Shown piece by piece: positions 33,907-43,318 of a stretch of DNA of 64,000 nt. The DNA is from Ramlibacter monticola. Lineage in GTDB: Bacteria; Pseudomonadota; Gammaproteobacteria; Burkholderiales; Burkholderiaceae_C. The DNA lies in assembly GCF_016722785.1 (NCBI RefSeq), contig NZ_JAEQNE010000001.1, positions 930,001 through 994,000 of the forward strand, written 5' to 3'. The number at the start of each line of letters is the position of its first letter. The first letter of the stretch is position 1. The notes below the pieces were generated by a model. The model saw only the letters and a program-made list of their open reading frames with translations, made no database searches and was not told the origin of the DNA. The position numbers were made by a program, and so were the translations under genes.

Positions 33907-35871
33907 CTAGACGCGCGGACGCACCTTCAGCTCCGGCGCCGGCCGCGGCGCCCGCTTGGACAGGCGGATGTCGCGGCCCTCCTGCCCCGCCAGCGTGGTC
34001 GCCGACTGCAGCACGCAGGCCAGGGCGCGCAGGCGCTGCAGCACCTCGCGCGCGAGCTGCGCCTGCGACCGGGGCGGCAACGGTGCTGCCTCGACCTGGC
34101 CTTGCAGCCCGTAGCTGTGCCTGCGCGCCGGCAGGGCCAGGAAACGCTCGTAGTCCGAGCGCGAACCCGCCAGGCGCGAAAGAACGTGCTCCAACTGGCC
34201 GCAGAACTCCTCCATCGTCGCGAGCAGCAAGCGGAAGCGGATCAACTGGTGGTTCTCCCAATCGAGCAGGACCGGCCCCGGCTCGAGGGCGGCGATCTCC
34301 GGGTCCCACTTCGCGGGGTCGCCGAAGCGGCGCACGAAGCGCTTGCCCACGTTCTCGCCGTAGCGCGCCAGCTGCGCGATCCGCTGCTTCTCCATGGTGA
34401 GGTTCAGGCCGCCCTGTTCGCGCGTGAGCCGGACCAGCCCGATGCGGTCGCGGAAGCCGGGCATGTGCGACAGGACCTCGTGGTTCCAGGCCATGCCGAC
34501 GCCCAGGACGCTGAGCAGGAAGGACAGCAGCCGGTCCGGCGGCGCGCCCTCGAAGGCGCGCCAGTCCGGCCGGCGCGCATCCTTGTTGGTCCGGGGCAGG
34601 AACTCGCCGGCTTCCGCCTCGGTGTGCGCCTCGCCCAGGTCGATGCCGAAGGTGGGGCGGCTCGGCAGCGGCGCATCGAAGAAGTGGATGGGGAAGTTCG
34701 AGGCGATGCCGCCGTCGGTGAACCAGACGGGCTCGCGCCGCGCCCGCGCGGGATCGCCGTTGGTGCGAAAGGCGTACAGCGGGACGGCCGACAGCAGCAG
34801 CGGGAAGCTCAGGCTCATGCGGACCGCAACCACCACCGGCAGGTCTTTGGGCTCGGGCAGGCGCAGGAAGGCGGGGTCGCCGTCGCGCTCGCCCGGCACG
34901 GGCACCCGCTGGTGCTCCTTGAGCCACTGCACGACGCGCGCCGGGAACAGCCTGGCGAAATCCTCCTCGCGGAACCAGAAGCTGTTGTTCTCCCGCACCT
35001 GCTCGTCGTCGCGGAAGGGCAGCCGGAACGGCCGCCCCAGCGTGAGGCAGGTGGTCATCACCTGCAGTTCGATGTCGTAGCCGGCGAGGTTGCCGAAGGT
35101 GAGCGGCGCGCCGGGATGCAGCCTGTCCTGGCCGCTGAGTTCGTCGAGGTAGCCGGCGAGCCACTCGGTCAGCGCTAGGCCCTCCCGCTGCGGCATGCCC
35201 GAACAGATGCCGAAGCCGTTGGCGGGGAGTTCGTGCAGGGCCAGGCGCAGGGCCCGGACCATGACGAAGGCCATCGGAACCAGCATCGCGACCCCCAGGA
35301 GCACGACCGCCGGCAGCAGGCTGCGCAGTTGCAGCGGCAGGAACAGGAGGGGCAGCAGGCCGGCGAGCAGCCCCAGCCAGCGCCCCGGCCCCGCGGAGCG
35401 CCAGAGGATGGCGAGCGCTTCGCCCATCCGGCGCATCTTCGACTTGCCATGCTGCAGCAGGGCCAGGAAGGCATCGAACAGGGGCGCCAGTTCCGGGGCG
35501 GGCTGGAAGAACCCGAGCAGCCGTGTGCCTCGCCCCTCGGTTGCCGGCTCGCCCAGGAAGGCGGGCAGTTCGCGCAGCCGCGCGAAGGGATCGAACTGCG
35601 GCGGCAGGGCGCCGGCCTCGCGCCGCTGGCGGCCGGTCTCGGCGGCGGCGGCCGCCGCGGCGGCGATCGCGCCGGCGCTGGTGCCGCCGATGGAGCGGAA
35701 GCGGAAGGCCTTCGCCAGTTCCGCGATCGCGAGGGGATAGACCACCCCGCTCGTGATCCCGCCCTTGAGGACGAGGTCGCATTCGTCCGCCCAGACCGAC
35801 CCCGCCCCTTGTTCCATGCAGGTCTCCGCCGCGAGAAATCCTGCCTTGTCGCAGGCTTTCGCGGGGCGCAC
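33907..35871 (-). CDS. Large patatin-like phospholipase with internal membrane segment
   Basis: This 654-residue lipid hydrolase has the oxyanion loop GGITSG (about residue 37), the nucleophile S65 in GGTSAG, and the catalytic Asp in TDGGIASNFP (about residue 390). A hydrophobic stretch (about residues 170-205, LLAGLLPLLFLPLQL...VVLLGVAMLVPMAFVM) splits the fold and probably anchors it to the inner membrane. The C-terminal 200 residues are charged. An alternative start at 35817 (MEQGAG) would still precede all motifs. It follows dedA by 39 bases and precedes the oxygenase alpha gene by 9 bases, in one minus-strand run. Confidence 0.88.
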   Translation of the reverse strand: MRPAKACDKAGFLAAETCMEQGAGSVWADECDLVLKGGITSGVVYPLAIAELAKAFRFRSIGGTSAGAIAAAAAAAAETGRQRREAGALPPQFDPFARLRELPAFLGEPATEGRGTRLLGFFQPAPELAPLFDAFLALLQHGKSKMRRMGEALAILWRSAGPGRWLGLLAGLLPLLFLPLQLRSLLPAVVLLGVAMLVPMAFVMVRALRLALHELPANGFGICSGMPQREGLALTEWLAGYLDELSGQDRLHPGAPLTFGNLAGYDIELQVMTTCLTLGRPFRLPFRDDEQVRENNSFWFREEDFARLFPARVVQWLKEHQRVPVPGERDGDPAFLRLPEPKDLPVVVAVRMSLSFPLLLSAVPLYAFRTNGDPARARREPVWFTDGGIASNFPIHFFDAPLPSRPTFGIDLGEAHTEAEAGEFLPRTNKDARRPDWRAFEGAPPDRLLSFLLSVLGVGMAWNHEVLSHMPGFRDRIGLVRLTREQGGLNLTMEKQRIAQLARYGENVGKRFVRRFGDPAKWDPEIAALEPGPVLLDWENHQLIRFRLLLATMEEFCGQLEHVLSRLAGSRSDYERFLALPARRHSYGLQGQVEAAPLPPRSQAQLAREVLQRLRALACVLQSATTLAGQEGRDIRLSKRAPRPAPELKVRPRV

Positions 35872-35910
35872 ATCCTGCAGTTGACGGAGCCCGGCGGGGG
35901 AACTTTCCGC

Positions 35911-36564
35911 TCAGCCCCCGACTGGCCGGGCGTTGCGCCTGGCCTGCCACGCACCGGCCAGCACGATGACCCCGGGGACCAGGATCATGGCCCAGATGAT
36001 CTTGTCCAGGTTCTCCTTGACCCAGGGGATGCTGCCGAAGAAGTAGCCCGCGGTGACGATGCCGCCCACCCACAGGGTGCCGCCGGTCACGTCGTAGAAG
36101 CTGAACTTGCGGCGCGTCATCTGCGCCACCCCCGCCACGAAGGGGGCGAAGGTGCGCAGGAAGGGCATGAAGCGCGCCAGCACGATGGTGATGCCGCCGT
36201 ACTTCTCGTAGAACGCATGGGCCTGCTCGAAGGCGCGCTTGTTGAAGAAGCGCGATTCCTCCCACTGGAACACCTTGGGCCCGAAGTGGCGGCCGATGGT
36301 GTAGTTGCTCTGGTTGCCCAGCACCGCGGCGGCGATCAGCAGCGCCACCGAGAAGGGATAGCTCATGAGCCCGAGCCCGCACAGCGCGCCCACCACGAAC
36401 AGCAGGGAATCCCCCGGCAGGAAGGGCATCACGACGACGCCCGTCTCGATGAAGATGATGAGGAACAGCAGCGCGTACACCCATGCGCCGTAGTTCGTCA
36501 CGAAAGTTTCCAGGTAGCGGTCGACATGCAGGATGAAGTCGACCAGCAGCATCACGACGTCCAT
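35911..36564 (-). CDS. DedA-family membrane protein
   Basis: This 217-residue membrane protein is of the DedA/VTT family. It has five to six hydrophobic segments and the family motifs FIETGVVVMPFLPGDSLLF (residues 40-57), GNQSNYTIGRHFG, and RFMPFLRTFAPFVAGVAQM (about 131-149). Members are lipid scramblases (polyprenyl-phosphate or phospholipid). Start at 36564 gives MDVVMLLVDF. It is 8 bases from the Hsp70-like gene upstream and 39 from the patatin gene downstream. Confidence 0.93.
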   Translation of the reverse strand: MDVVMLLVDFILHVDRYLETFVTNYGAWVYALLFLIIFIETGVVVMPFLPGDSLLFVVGALCGLGLMSYPFSVALLIAAAVLGNQSNYTIGRHFGPKVFQWEESRFFNKRAFEQAHAFYEKYGGITIVLARFMPFLRTFAPFVAGVAQMTRRKFSFYDVTGGTLWVGGIVTAGYFFGSIPWVKENLDKIIWAMILVPGVIVLAGAWQARRNARPVGG

Positions 36565-36572
36565 GCCGGCGA

Positions 36573-37892
36573 TTATCCCCGGGCCCTCGCGTGCAGCCGT
36601 TGCGCGTGCACCCCGAGCCCTTGTGCGACGCTGGCGTGCCGGTCGCCCGCGATGGGCGTCGCCCGCGGCACGGCGTCCGCGATGCGGCGCACCAGCGGTG
36701 CGAATCCCGTCGAGCCACCGGTGAGGTACAGCACGTCGACCTCGTCGGCCGCCACGCCGGCCGCGCGCAGCGTTTCCCGCGCCGCCGCGACGATGCGATC
36801 CAGCTCCGGATCCAGCGCGTGCACGGCGCCGGCCTCGTCCAGGCGGGCGGCGAGGCCGGCCTCCAGGCGCCGCAGATCGATCTCGGTCGTGCCGCCTTCG
36901 GCCACGGCGATCTTGGCGTCCTCCGCCTGGCCCAGCAGCGCGTGGCCCAGGTGTTGCTCCACCACCTTCATCAGGCGCGCGTGCTGGCGCGGGTCGCCGT
37001 AGAAGGACCGCATGCGGCGCAGTTCCAGCACCCGGGGCACCGAGTACACGGTGTTGACCAGGTGCCACGTCGCCAGGTCGAAATACACGCGGCTGGGGAC
37101 TTCGCGCGGCGGCCCGTCCGGGCGGGGTGGCCCGAGTCCCCGGTAGCCGCAGGTCGGGAGGATGGTGGCCAGCTCCACCTGGCGGTCGAAGTCCGTGCCG
37201 GCCACGTGCACGCCGTGGTTGGCGAGAATGTCGTCGCGCCGGTCCAGGTGCACACGCCGCCGCGGGCCCACGCGCACGAGCGAGAAGTCGGAGGTGCCGC
37301 CGCCAATGTCGGCCACCAGCACCAGCTGCTCCGTGTCAAGGCGCGATTCGTAGTCCAGGGCGGCCGCGATCGGTTCGTACTGGAAGCTCACCTCGGCGAA
37401 GCCCACGGCGCGGGCCGCCGCCTCCAGCGCGGCCTGCGCCTGCGCGTCACGCGCCGGGTCGTCGTCCACGAAGTAGACCGGCCGCCCCAGCACGGCCCGC
37501 GTCAGCGGGGCGCCGGCCTCCCGCTCCGCCAGCTCCTTCAGGTGCTGCAGGTAGCCGCCCACCACGTCCAGGTAGGGCACCGCGTGGCCGGCGCCGACCT
37601 CCGTGCGCTGGTCCGCCAGCGGCGAGCCGAGCACGCTCTTCATGGAGCGCATGAGCCGTCCCTCGTGGCCTTCGATGTAGGCCGCCAGCGCCGCGCGGCC
37701 GTACAGGCGCAGCGGCGCCTCGTGGGCCGCGCGGCCCTCCACCTGGTAGAAGACCGCCGTCGGCATGGTGGGCTGGCCATCCTCGACCGCGACGAGCCGC
37801 ATGGCGCCGCCGGCGGCCGGGACCGCGATGGCGGAGTTGGAGGTGCCGAAATCGATGGCGCAGAAGGCGCCGGGGGCGGAGGGTGCGGTCAT
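36573..37892 (-). CDS. Hsp70-like protein, ATPase domain only
   Basis: This 439-residue protein has the actin-like Hsp70 nucleotide-binding fold: phosphate-1 AIDFGTSNSAIA (about residue 12), phosphate-2 VLVADIGGGTSDFSLV (about residue 214), and the adenosine motif LYLTGGSTGFAPLV (about residue 393). It lacks the substrate-binding and lid domains of DnaK (normal Hsp70 is about 640 residues), so it resembles the YegD group rather than a full chaperone. The start at 37892 (MTAPSAPG) is the first before the phosphate-1 loop. It leads the minus-strand run of dedA, patatin and oxygenase genes and is divergent from mutL across 37 bases. Confidence 0.9.
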   Translation of the reverse strand: MTAPSAPGAFCAIDFGTSNSAIAVPAAGGAMRLVAVEDGQPTMPTAVFYQVEGRAAHEAPLRLYGRAALAAYIEGHEGRLMRSMKSVLGSPLADQRTEVGAGHAVPYLDVVGGYLQHLKELAEREAGAPLTRAVLGRPVYFVDDDPARDAQAQAALEAAARAVGFAEVSFQYEPIAAALDYESRLDTEQLVLVADIGGGTSDFSLVRVGPRRRVHLDRRDDILANHGVHVAGTDFDRQVELATILPTCGYRGLGPPRPDGPPREVPSRVYFDLATWHLVNTVYSVPRVLELRRMRSFYGDPRQHARLMKVVEQHLGHALLGQAEDAKIAVAEGGTTEIDLRRLEAGLAARLDEAGAVHALDPELDRIVAAARETLRAAGVAADEVDVLYLTGGSTGFAPLVRRIADAVPRATPIAGDRHASVAQGLGVHAQRLHARARG

Positions 37893-37929
37893 GGGGGGCG
37901 CGGATTTTAGCCGCCTAGAATCGCTCCGG

Positions 37930-39774
37930 ATGAATGCCGTGCTGTCCCCCGCCCCCCGTCGCCCGATCCGCGAGCTGCCCGACGAGCTGGTCAGCCAGAT
38001 CGCCGCGGGCGAGGTGGTGGAGCGTCCGGCCTCGGTCGTGCGCGAACTGGTCGACAACGCCCTGGACGCCGGCGCCGCGCAGGTCACCGTGCGGCTGCTC
38101 GCCGGGGGCGTGCGCCTGATCTCGGTGGAGGACGACGGCGGCGGCATCGAGCGCGAGCAGTTGCCGCTGGCCCTGAAGCGCCACGCCACCAGCAAGATCG
38201 GCTCGCTGGCCGACCTGGAGTCGGTGGCGACGATGGGCTTCCGCGGGGAGGCGCTGGCGGCGATCGCCTCCGTCTCCGAGCTGCACCTGCTGTCGCGCAC
38301 GGCGGGCCAGGCGAGCGCCTTCCTGCTCGACGCCTCCAGCGGCGAGCTGCGGCCGGCGGCCCGCGCCACCGGCACGACGGTGGAGGTGAAGGAGCTGTTC
38401 TTCAGCACCCCGGCGCGCCGCAAGTTCCTCAAGACCGACGCGACCGAATTCGCGCATTGCCTGGAGGCGGTGCGCCGGCACGCGCTGGCGCGGCCGGACG
38501 TCGGCTTCACCGTGTGGCACGAAGGCAGGCTCGTCGAGCAATGGCGCGCCGGCACGCGCGAGCAGCGCCTGGCGGACGTGCTGGGCGAGGACTTCCTGGG
38601 CGACAGCCTGGCGATCGACTTCACCGCCGGGCCGCTGCGCGTGCGCGGCCGCGCGGGCGTGCCGGACGCGGCGCGCTCCCGCGCGGACTGGCAGTTCGCC
38701 TACGTCAATGGCCGCTACGTGCGCGACAAGGTGATCGCGCACGCGGCCCGCAGCGCCTACGAGGACCTCCTGCACGGCCAGCGCCAGCCGGTGTACGCCC
38801 TGCACCTGGAGATCGACCCGGCGCGGGTGGACGTCAACGTGCACCCGACCAAGATCGAGGTGCGCTTCCGCGACGGCCGCGAGGTGCACCAGGCCGTGCG
38901 GCATGCGCTGGAGGCGGCGCTGTCGGCGCCGCGCGCGGCGGCGGCGGGGCAGGCGGCGCAGCCTGCGCTGGAGCTCGCGGCGACACCGGCGGCGCCGGCG
39001 ACTATGCCGGCGTGGCGGCAGCCTTCGATTCCGTTCGCAGCGCAGGTGGGGGAGCGGGTCGCGGATGTAGGGGTCCTGTGGCAACGGCCCGCCGAAGCCG
39101 AGGTGCGGGAAGCAGGGGTTCCCTTCGGTTCGCCCGAGCATGCGGAGATCGCGGCACCCGCCGAGACCAGCGAGGCCGGGCCCGCGCAGGAATGGCCCCT
39201 CGGCAGGGCCGTCGCGCAGCTGCACGGCATCTACATCCTGGCCGAGAACGCCCAGGGCCTGGTGCTGGTCGACATGCACGCCGCGCACGAACGCATCGTG
39301 TACGAGCGGCTCAAGGCGCAGATGGACGCGCAGGCGATCCGCTCGCAGCCGCTGCTGATCCCCGCGACCTTCGCCGCCACGCCGGCCGAAGTCGCCACCG
39401 CCGAAGCCTGCCAGGACGCGCTGGAAGCGCTGGGCCTCCAGGTGAGCCCCTTCACGCCCAGGACGCTGGCCGTGCGCGCCGTGCCCGCCACCCTGGCCCA
39501 GGGCGACCCGGTCGAACTGGCGCGCAGCGTGCTCGCCGAACTGGGCCAGCACGACGCCAGCAGCGTGGTCCAGCGCGCCCGCAACGAACTGCTGGCCACC
39601 ATGGCCTGCCACGGCGCGGTGCGGGCCCACCGCAAGCTGACGCTGGAGGAGATGAACGCCCTGCTGCGCCAGATGGAGGCCACGGAGCGCTCCGACCAGT
39701 GCAACCACGGCCGGCCGACCTGGCGCCAGCTTTCCCTGCGCGAGCTGGACGGCTTGTTCCTGCGCGGACGCTAG
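37930..39774 (+). CDS. mutL: DNA mismatch repair protein MutL
   Basis: This 614-residue GHKL ATPase couples mismatch recognition by MutS to strand removal. The N-terminal ATPase (about residues 1-330) shows IAAGEVVERPASVVRELVDNALDAG, DDGGGI, the ATSKI loop, GFRGEAL and the FFSTPARRKF motif. A Pro/Ala/Gln-rich linker follows (about 345-420), then a C-terminal dimerisation domain starting at LGRAVAQLHGIYILAENAQGLVLVDMHAAHERIVYE. No DQHA(X)2E(X)4E endonuclease motif is certain. ACHGAVRAHRKL and the CNHGRPTW segment are normal. Starts at 37930 after a GCTCCGG leader. Confidence 0.97.
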   Translation: MNAVLSPAPRRPIRELPDELVSQIAAGEVVERPASVVRELVDNALDAGAAQVTVRLLAGGVRLISVEDDGGGIEREQLPLALKRHATSKIGSLADLESVATMGFRGEALAAIASVSELHLLSRTAGQASAFLLDASSGELRPAARATGTTVEVKELFFSTPARRKFLKTDATEFAHCLEAVRRHALARPDVGFTVWHEGRLVEQWRAGTREQRLADVLGEDFLGDSLAIDFTAGPLRVRGRAGVPDAARSRADWQFAYVNGRYVRDKVIAHAARSAYEDLLHGQRQPVYALHLEIDPARVDVNVHPTKIEVRFRDGREVHQAVRHALEAALSAPRAAAAGQAAQPALELAATPAAPATMPAWRQPSIPFAAQVGERVADVGVLWQRPAEAEVREAGVPFGSPEHAEIAAPAETSEAGPAQEWPLGRAVAQLHGIYILAENAQGLVLVDMHAAHERIVYERLKAQMDAQAIRSQPLLIPATFAATPAEVATAEACQDALEALGLQVSPFTPRTLAVRAVPATLAQGDPVELARSVLAELGQHDASSVVQRARNELLATMACHGAVRAHRKLTLEEMNALLRQMEATERSDQCNHGRPTWRQLSLRELDGLFLRGR

Positions 39775-39874
39775 GGGATTACCCCCGAGCCGCGTGCATC
39801 CGCGAGGCAAAGCGCGTGAACGCCGGCTTACGTCCCTGCAGAGCCAGGCCGGATTTGGGGAGAATGCGCTGGAG

Positions 39875-40717
39875 ATGAAACGCCGCCTGCTGTTTGCCGC
39901 GATCGCCGCCGCCACCCTCCTGAGCGTGGGATGCTCCACGCTGGACGAGCGCCAGCGCGAATGGATCTTCCAGCCCAGCGACCGCAGCCGCTCCACCAGC
40001 GCGGAGTACGCGCAGGGGATGGAAGAGGTCTGGATCGAGTTCGACTCGAAGGTGACGGAACGCCCCGCGCGCCTGCACGCCCTCTGGCTGCCGGCGGCGC
40101 AGCAGCCGCAGGACAAGCCGGTGCTGCTGTACCTGCACGGCGCGCGCTGGAACGTGAGCGGCTCGGCGCCGCGCATCCGCCGCATGCAGGAACTGGGCTT
40201 CTCGGTGCTGGCGATCGACTACCGCGGCTTCGGCAAGTCGACCCGCGAGCTGCCCTCGGAGGACAGCGCGTGCGAGGACGCCCGGGCGGCGTGGAACTGG
40301 CTGGCGCAGCACTATCCGGATCGCCCGCGCTACGTGTTCGGTCACTCGCTGGGCGGCGCGATCGCGATCGACCTGGCCTCCCGCGTCGAGGACGAACAGG
40401 GCGTGATCGTCGAGGGCACCTTCACCTCGATCCCGGACGTGGCGAGCTCGATGAAATTCGGCTGGCTGCCGATCGGGCCGCTGATCACGCAGCGCTTCGA
40501 ATCGATCCGCAAGGTGGCCAGCGTGCACTCGCCCCTGCTGGTGGTGCACGGCGCCGACGACTCGCTGATCGATCCCGCGCTGGGCCGTCGCCTCTACGAA
40601 GCCGCGCCCGGCCGCAAGCGCTTCCTGCTGGTGGAAGGCGGCTCGCACCACAGCACCATGGCCATCGGCCAGGCGCAGTACCGCGAAGCGCTGGCGCAGT
40701 TCTTCAGCCTGAAGTAG
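39875..40717 (+). CDS. Alpha/beta hydrolase lipoprotein
   Basis: This 280-residue protein has a signal with lipobox LSVGC (Cys about residue 20), so it is anchored to a membrane. The hydrolase core has an oxyanion region LYLHGARWNVSG, the nucleophile Ser in FGHSLGGAIAI (about residue 156), the acid in VVHGADDSLI and the catalytic His in EGGSHHST. It looks like a Frsa/BAAT-type serine hydrolase; substrate unknown. The start at 39875 (MKRRLLFAA) avoids a non-signal N-terminus. It overlaps the end of the convergent aroD gene by 14 bases. Confidence 0.88.
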   Translation: MKRRLLFAAIAAATLLSVGCSTLDERQREWIFQPSDRSRSTSAEYAQGMEEVWIEFDSKVTERPARLHALWLPAAQQPQDKPVLLYLHGARWNVSGSAPRIRRMQELGFSVLAIDYRGFGKSTRELPSEDSACEDARAAWNWLAQHYPDRPRYVFGHSLGGAIAIDLASRVEDEQGVIVEGTFTSIPDVASSMKFGWLPIGPLITQRFESIRKVASVHSPLLVVHGADDSLIDPALGRRLYEAAPGRKRFLLVEGGSHHSTMAIGQAQYREALAQFFSLK

Positions 40718-41474
40718 CGCGCTGCAGCACCGCCAGGGCGGCGCGCACTTCCTCGATCGGGATCTGGCCCGGCGCCGACGCGGCCGCGCCCACCGCGAAG
40801 GTCAGCGCGGAGCCGAAGCCGCCGCCGCACAGCCGCGTCACCGCGCCCAGCCCGCCCATGGCCATGCTGATCACCGGGATGGCCAGCGCGCGGCTGGCCT
40901 GCAGCGTGGCGCCCAGCAGGCGGTGCACGTCCTCCATGGACTGCGGCATCACGGCGAGCTTGGCGACGTCGGCCTGCAGCCGCTGCGCCTGCTCGAAACG
41001 TGCGCGCAGTTCGGCGTCGGCGGGCGTGGCGTGGAAGTCGTGGAAGGACAGCACCAGCGGCAGGCCGTGGCGGCGCGTCAGCGCCCGCACCTGTGCCACA
41101 TGCCCGGGCTCGTTGCCCATCTCGAAGTCCATCAGGTCCACGCAGCCGCTGGCCGCCACCGCTTCGTAGAGGGCGAGCACCTGCGGCTCGGTCAACGCGA
41201 TCGGCTGCCCGCCCTCGCGCTGGCAGCGGCGCGTGAACAGGATGGGGATGTCCGCGCTGGCGGCACGCACGTTCGCCGCGGCCCGCAGCACTTCCTGCGC
41301 ATCGGCGATCGACTCGAGGAAATCGACGCGCCACTCCAGCAGGTCGGGCTTCTTGGCGGCGACGACGGCCGCTTCCGCGGCGAGCGCCGCGCGGGTGCGG
41401 GCCACGAGCGGCGCGCACACGGCCGGCAGCCGCCCTCCGGCCAGGGGGCGGCCGCCAATCTGGATGGGGATCAT
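40704..41474 (-). CDS. aroD: Type I 3-dehydroquinate dehydratase
   Basis: This 256-residue Schiff-base enzyme of the shikimate pathway has catalytic K172 in DVAKLAVMP and the general base H145 in SFHDFHATP. Other family marks are EWRVDFLE, PILFTRRC and GCVDLMDFEM. Betaproteobacteria usually make chorismate with the unrelated type II AroQ, so this type I gene may be a second or catabolic enzyme (quinate/shikimate use), although neighbours do not show a quinate operon. It lies tail to tail with the hydrolase gene. Confidence 0.93.
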   Translation of the reverse strand: MIPIQIGGRPLAGGRLPAVCAPLVARTRAALAAEAAVVAAKKPDLLEWRVDFLESIADAQEVLRAAANVRAASADIPILFTRRCQREGGQPIALTEPQVLALYEAVAASGCVDLMDFEMGNEPGHVAQVRALTRRHGLPLVLSFHDFHATPADAELRARFEQAQRLQADVAKLAVMPQSMEDVHRLLGATLQASRALAIPVISMAMGGLGAVTRLCGGGFGSALTFAVGAAASAPGQIPIEEVRAALAVLQRATSG

Positions 41475-41535
41475 CGGGCGATTCTAAGCAGCGGGCCCAC
41501 GCCCGCCTGCCGCCCGGTTCCGGCCGATCACGGCG

Positions 41536-41709
41536 TCAACCGCCGTGACCGGCCGATCGCTCCGAGTCGGCTTGCGGATGCGAGGAGCCGGAGTCACCCT
41601 GCTGCTGCGCACTCCCGCCGTCGTGGGTGGACGTGCCACCGTGGGCCGTCGCCTTGCGAAAGCCCAGCTTGTTCAATTCGCGTTCCAGCAATTCCTTGCG
41701 GACGGACAT
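41536..41709 (-). CDS. Possible small hydrophilic protein
   Basis: A frame of 57 residues starts MSVRKELLERELNKLGF at 41709 and continues into a Gly/Ser/His/Gln-rich tail. A longer start at 41781 adds 24 residues (MSAMRSGCGPDDAEGG). Neither has a convincing ribosome site. The helix MSVRKELLEREL looks protein-like, but length and composition are not enough to be sure. It sits between aroD and the receiver-only regulator gene, on the same strand as the regulator. Confidence 0.4.
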   Translation of the reverse strand: MSVRKELLERELNKLGFRKATAHGGTSTHDGGSAQQQGDSGSSHPQADSERSAGHGG

Positions 41710-41871
41710 GGGCAGCGATTCGGTCGCCCACGTTCCACCCTCGGCATCGTCTGGTCCGCAGCCAGATCTCATCGCACTCATGCCCCGATGCTAGGGGCGT
41801 GCGGCGCGGGGCTTGTCGGATGAGGCGGAGATGCGTGTCGGACAAGGACCGACAAGCGCGGCCGCCGCCGC

Positions 41872-42258
41872 CTACGGACCGGAGTTCTCCTGGTCCTCCA
41901 GGTCGTGGAACCACTGGATGAAGCCGCCCGTGTCGCCCTTGTCGAACACGGCGTCGGCGCCCAGGTCGAGGCAGTGCTGCCGCACGCCCGGCGTCGCATA
42001 GCTGCTGAACACGACGACCCGGCCGCCGGCCGAATCGGCCTTGCAGCGCCGGATCACGTTCATGCCGGCGCCCTGCTCCAGCACGAGGTCGATCACGGCC
42101 ACGTCCCAGCCGCCGGGATGTTCTTCCAGCCACAGGTACGCCTCGGCCTCGGTGCTGGCATTGGCGACCACCGAGAAGCCGCCGATGGAGTCGAACAATT
42201 CAGCCAGCAATCCGCGCATGCGCTGAATGTCCTCCACGAGGAACACCCTCAGGTCCAC
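41872..42258 (-). CDS. Single-domain response regulator (receiver only), copy 1
   Basis: This 128-residue protein consists of one receiver domain. The acidic pair is E9/D10 in FLVEDIQR, the phosphoacceptor is D57 (AVIDLVLEQ), a Ser sits at position 85-86 and the conserved Lys is K107 (VFDKGDT). No output domain follows. Its paralogue at 44598-44993 shares the N-terminus (RVFLVEDM), the TEAEA..L..NPGGWD stretch and IDLVL.QG.GM. Such proteins act by binding partners or as phosphate shuttles. It is divergent from miaA across 121 bases. Confidence 0.88.
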   Translation of the reverse strand: MDLRVFLVEDIQRMRGLLAELFDSIGGFSVVANASTEAEAYLWLEEHPGGWDVAVIDLVLEQGAGMNVIRRCKADSAGGRVVVFSSYATPGVRQHCLDLGADAVFDKGDTGGFIQWFHDLEDQENSGP

Positions 42259-42379
42259 GCCCCTGGTTCTCCGTTGCTACTCTTGTCTCCATTGTGGGTG
42301 CGGGGCGGCCGTACACGGGTTCACTGCAACCATTTGCGTATAGCGCGGCGGCGGCGCCTCATCTGCTAACCTCGTCCGG

Positions 42380-43318
42380 ATGCCCCATTCCTCGCTGCCC
42401 GCCACGGTGGCGCTCGCCGGCCCCACCGCCTCGGGCAAGAGCGCCGCCGCGCTCGTGCTGGCCGAGCGGCTGGACGCGGAAATCGTCAGCGTGGATTCGG
42501 CGCTGGTCTACCGCGGGATGGACATCGGCACCGCCAAGCCCACCGCTGACGAGCGCGCCCGCGTGGTCCATCACCTGGTCGACACCCGCGAGCCTTCGCA
42601 GGCCTACAGCGCGGCAGAGTTCGCGGCGGATGCGCGCCGGCTGCTGCAGGAGATCCGCGCCCGCGGCCGCCGCGTGGTGCTGGCCGGCGGCACCATGCTG
42701 TATTTCAAGGCGCTGTTCGAGGGGCTCGACGCGCTGCCGCCCGCGGATGCGCCAGTGCGCGCGGAGATCGAGGCGGAAGCGGCGCGCGCCGGCTGGCCCG
42801 CGCTGCACGCGCAGCTGGCCGCCGTCGATGCCGAAACGGCCGCCCGCCTCGCGCCCAACGACGCGCAGCGCATCCAGCGCGCGCTGGAAGTGTTCCGCGT
42901 CAGCGGGCAGCCGCTGTCGCGGCTGCACCGCGCCAGCGTCCGCGCGCCGCTGCCGCAGCCGGACCTGTGGCTCTCGCTGGAACCGGCGGACCGCGCCTGG
43001 CTGCACGCACGCATCGCGCAGCGCTTCGACGCCATGCTGGCCGCCGGCTTCCTCGACGAGGTGCGGCGCCTGCGTGCGCGCGGCGACCTGCACCCGGACC
43101 TGCCCAGCATGCGCTGCGTGGGCTACCGGCAGGCCTGGGAGGCGCTGGACGCAGGCTGGCCACCGGAGTTGCTGCGCGAGCGCGGGATCGCCGCCACGCG
43201 CCAGCTCGCCAAGCGGCAGCTCACCTGGCTGCGCGGCATGCCGCAGCGGCGGGTGATCGCCTGCGATGCGCCCGACGCCCTCGCGCAGGTGCTGCGCGCC
43301 GCCGGAGTGGAAGCCTGA
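42380..43318 (+). CDS. miaA: tRNA dimethylallyltransferase
   Basis: This 312-residue enzyme adds the dimethylallyl group to A37 of tRNAs reading UNN codons. The P-loop is [12 protein letters not shown] (about residues 14-25). The [17 protein letters not shown] segment, [18 protein letters not shown] and AGGTMLYF follow, and the tRNA-binding insert includes the [17 protein letters not shown] stretch. Length is normal. The stop overlaps the start of the ABC ATPase gene by one base, so the two are coupled. Confidence 0.96.
   Translation: MPHSSLPATVALAGPTASGKSAAALVLAERLDAEIVSVDSALVYRGMDIGTAKPTADERARVVHHLVDTREPSQAYSAAEFAADARRLLQEIRARGRRVVLAGGTMLYFKALFEGLDALPPADAPVRAEIEAEAARAGWPALHAQLAAVDAETAARLAPNDAQRIQRALEVFRVSGQPLSRLHRASVRAPLPQPDLWLSLEPADRAWLHARIAQRFDAMLAAGFLDEVRRLRARGDLHPDLPSMRCVGYRQAWEALDAGWPPELLRERGIAATRQLAKRQLTWLRGMPQRRVIACDAPDALAQVLRAAGVEA

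Noticed and set aside
32623..35178. A very long plus-strand frame opposite the oxygenase and patatin genes
   Set aside because: It is antisense to two recognisable genes, and its composition (many His, Gln, Leu, Arg) is typical of GC-rich shadow frames.
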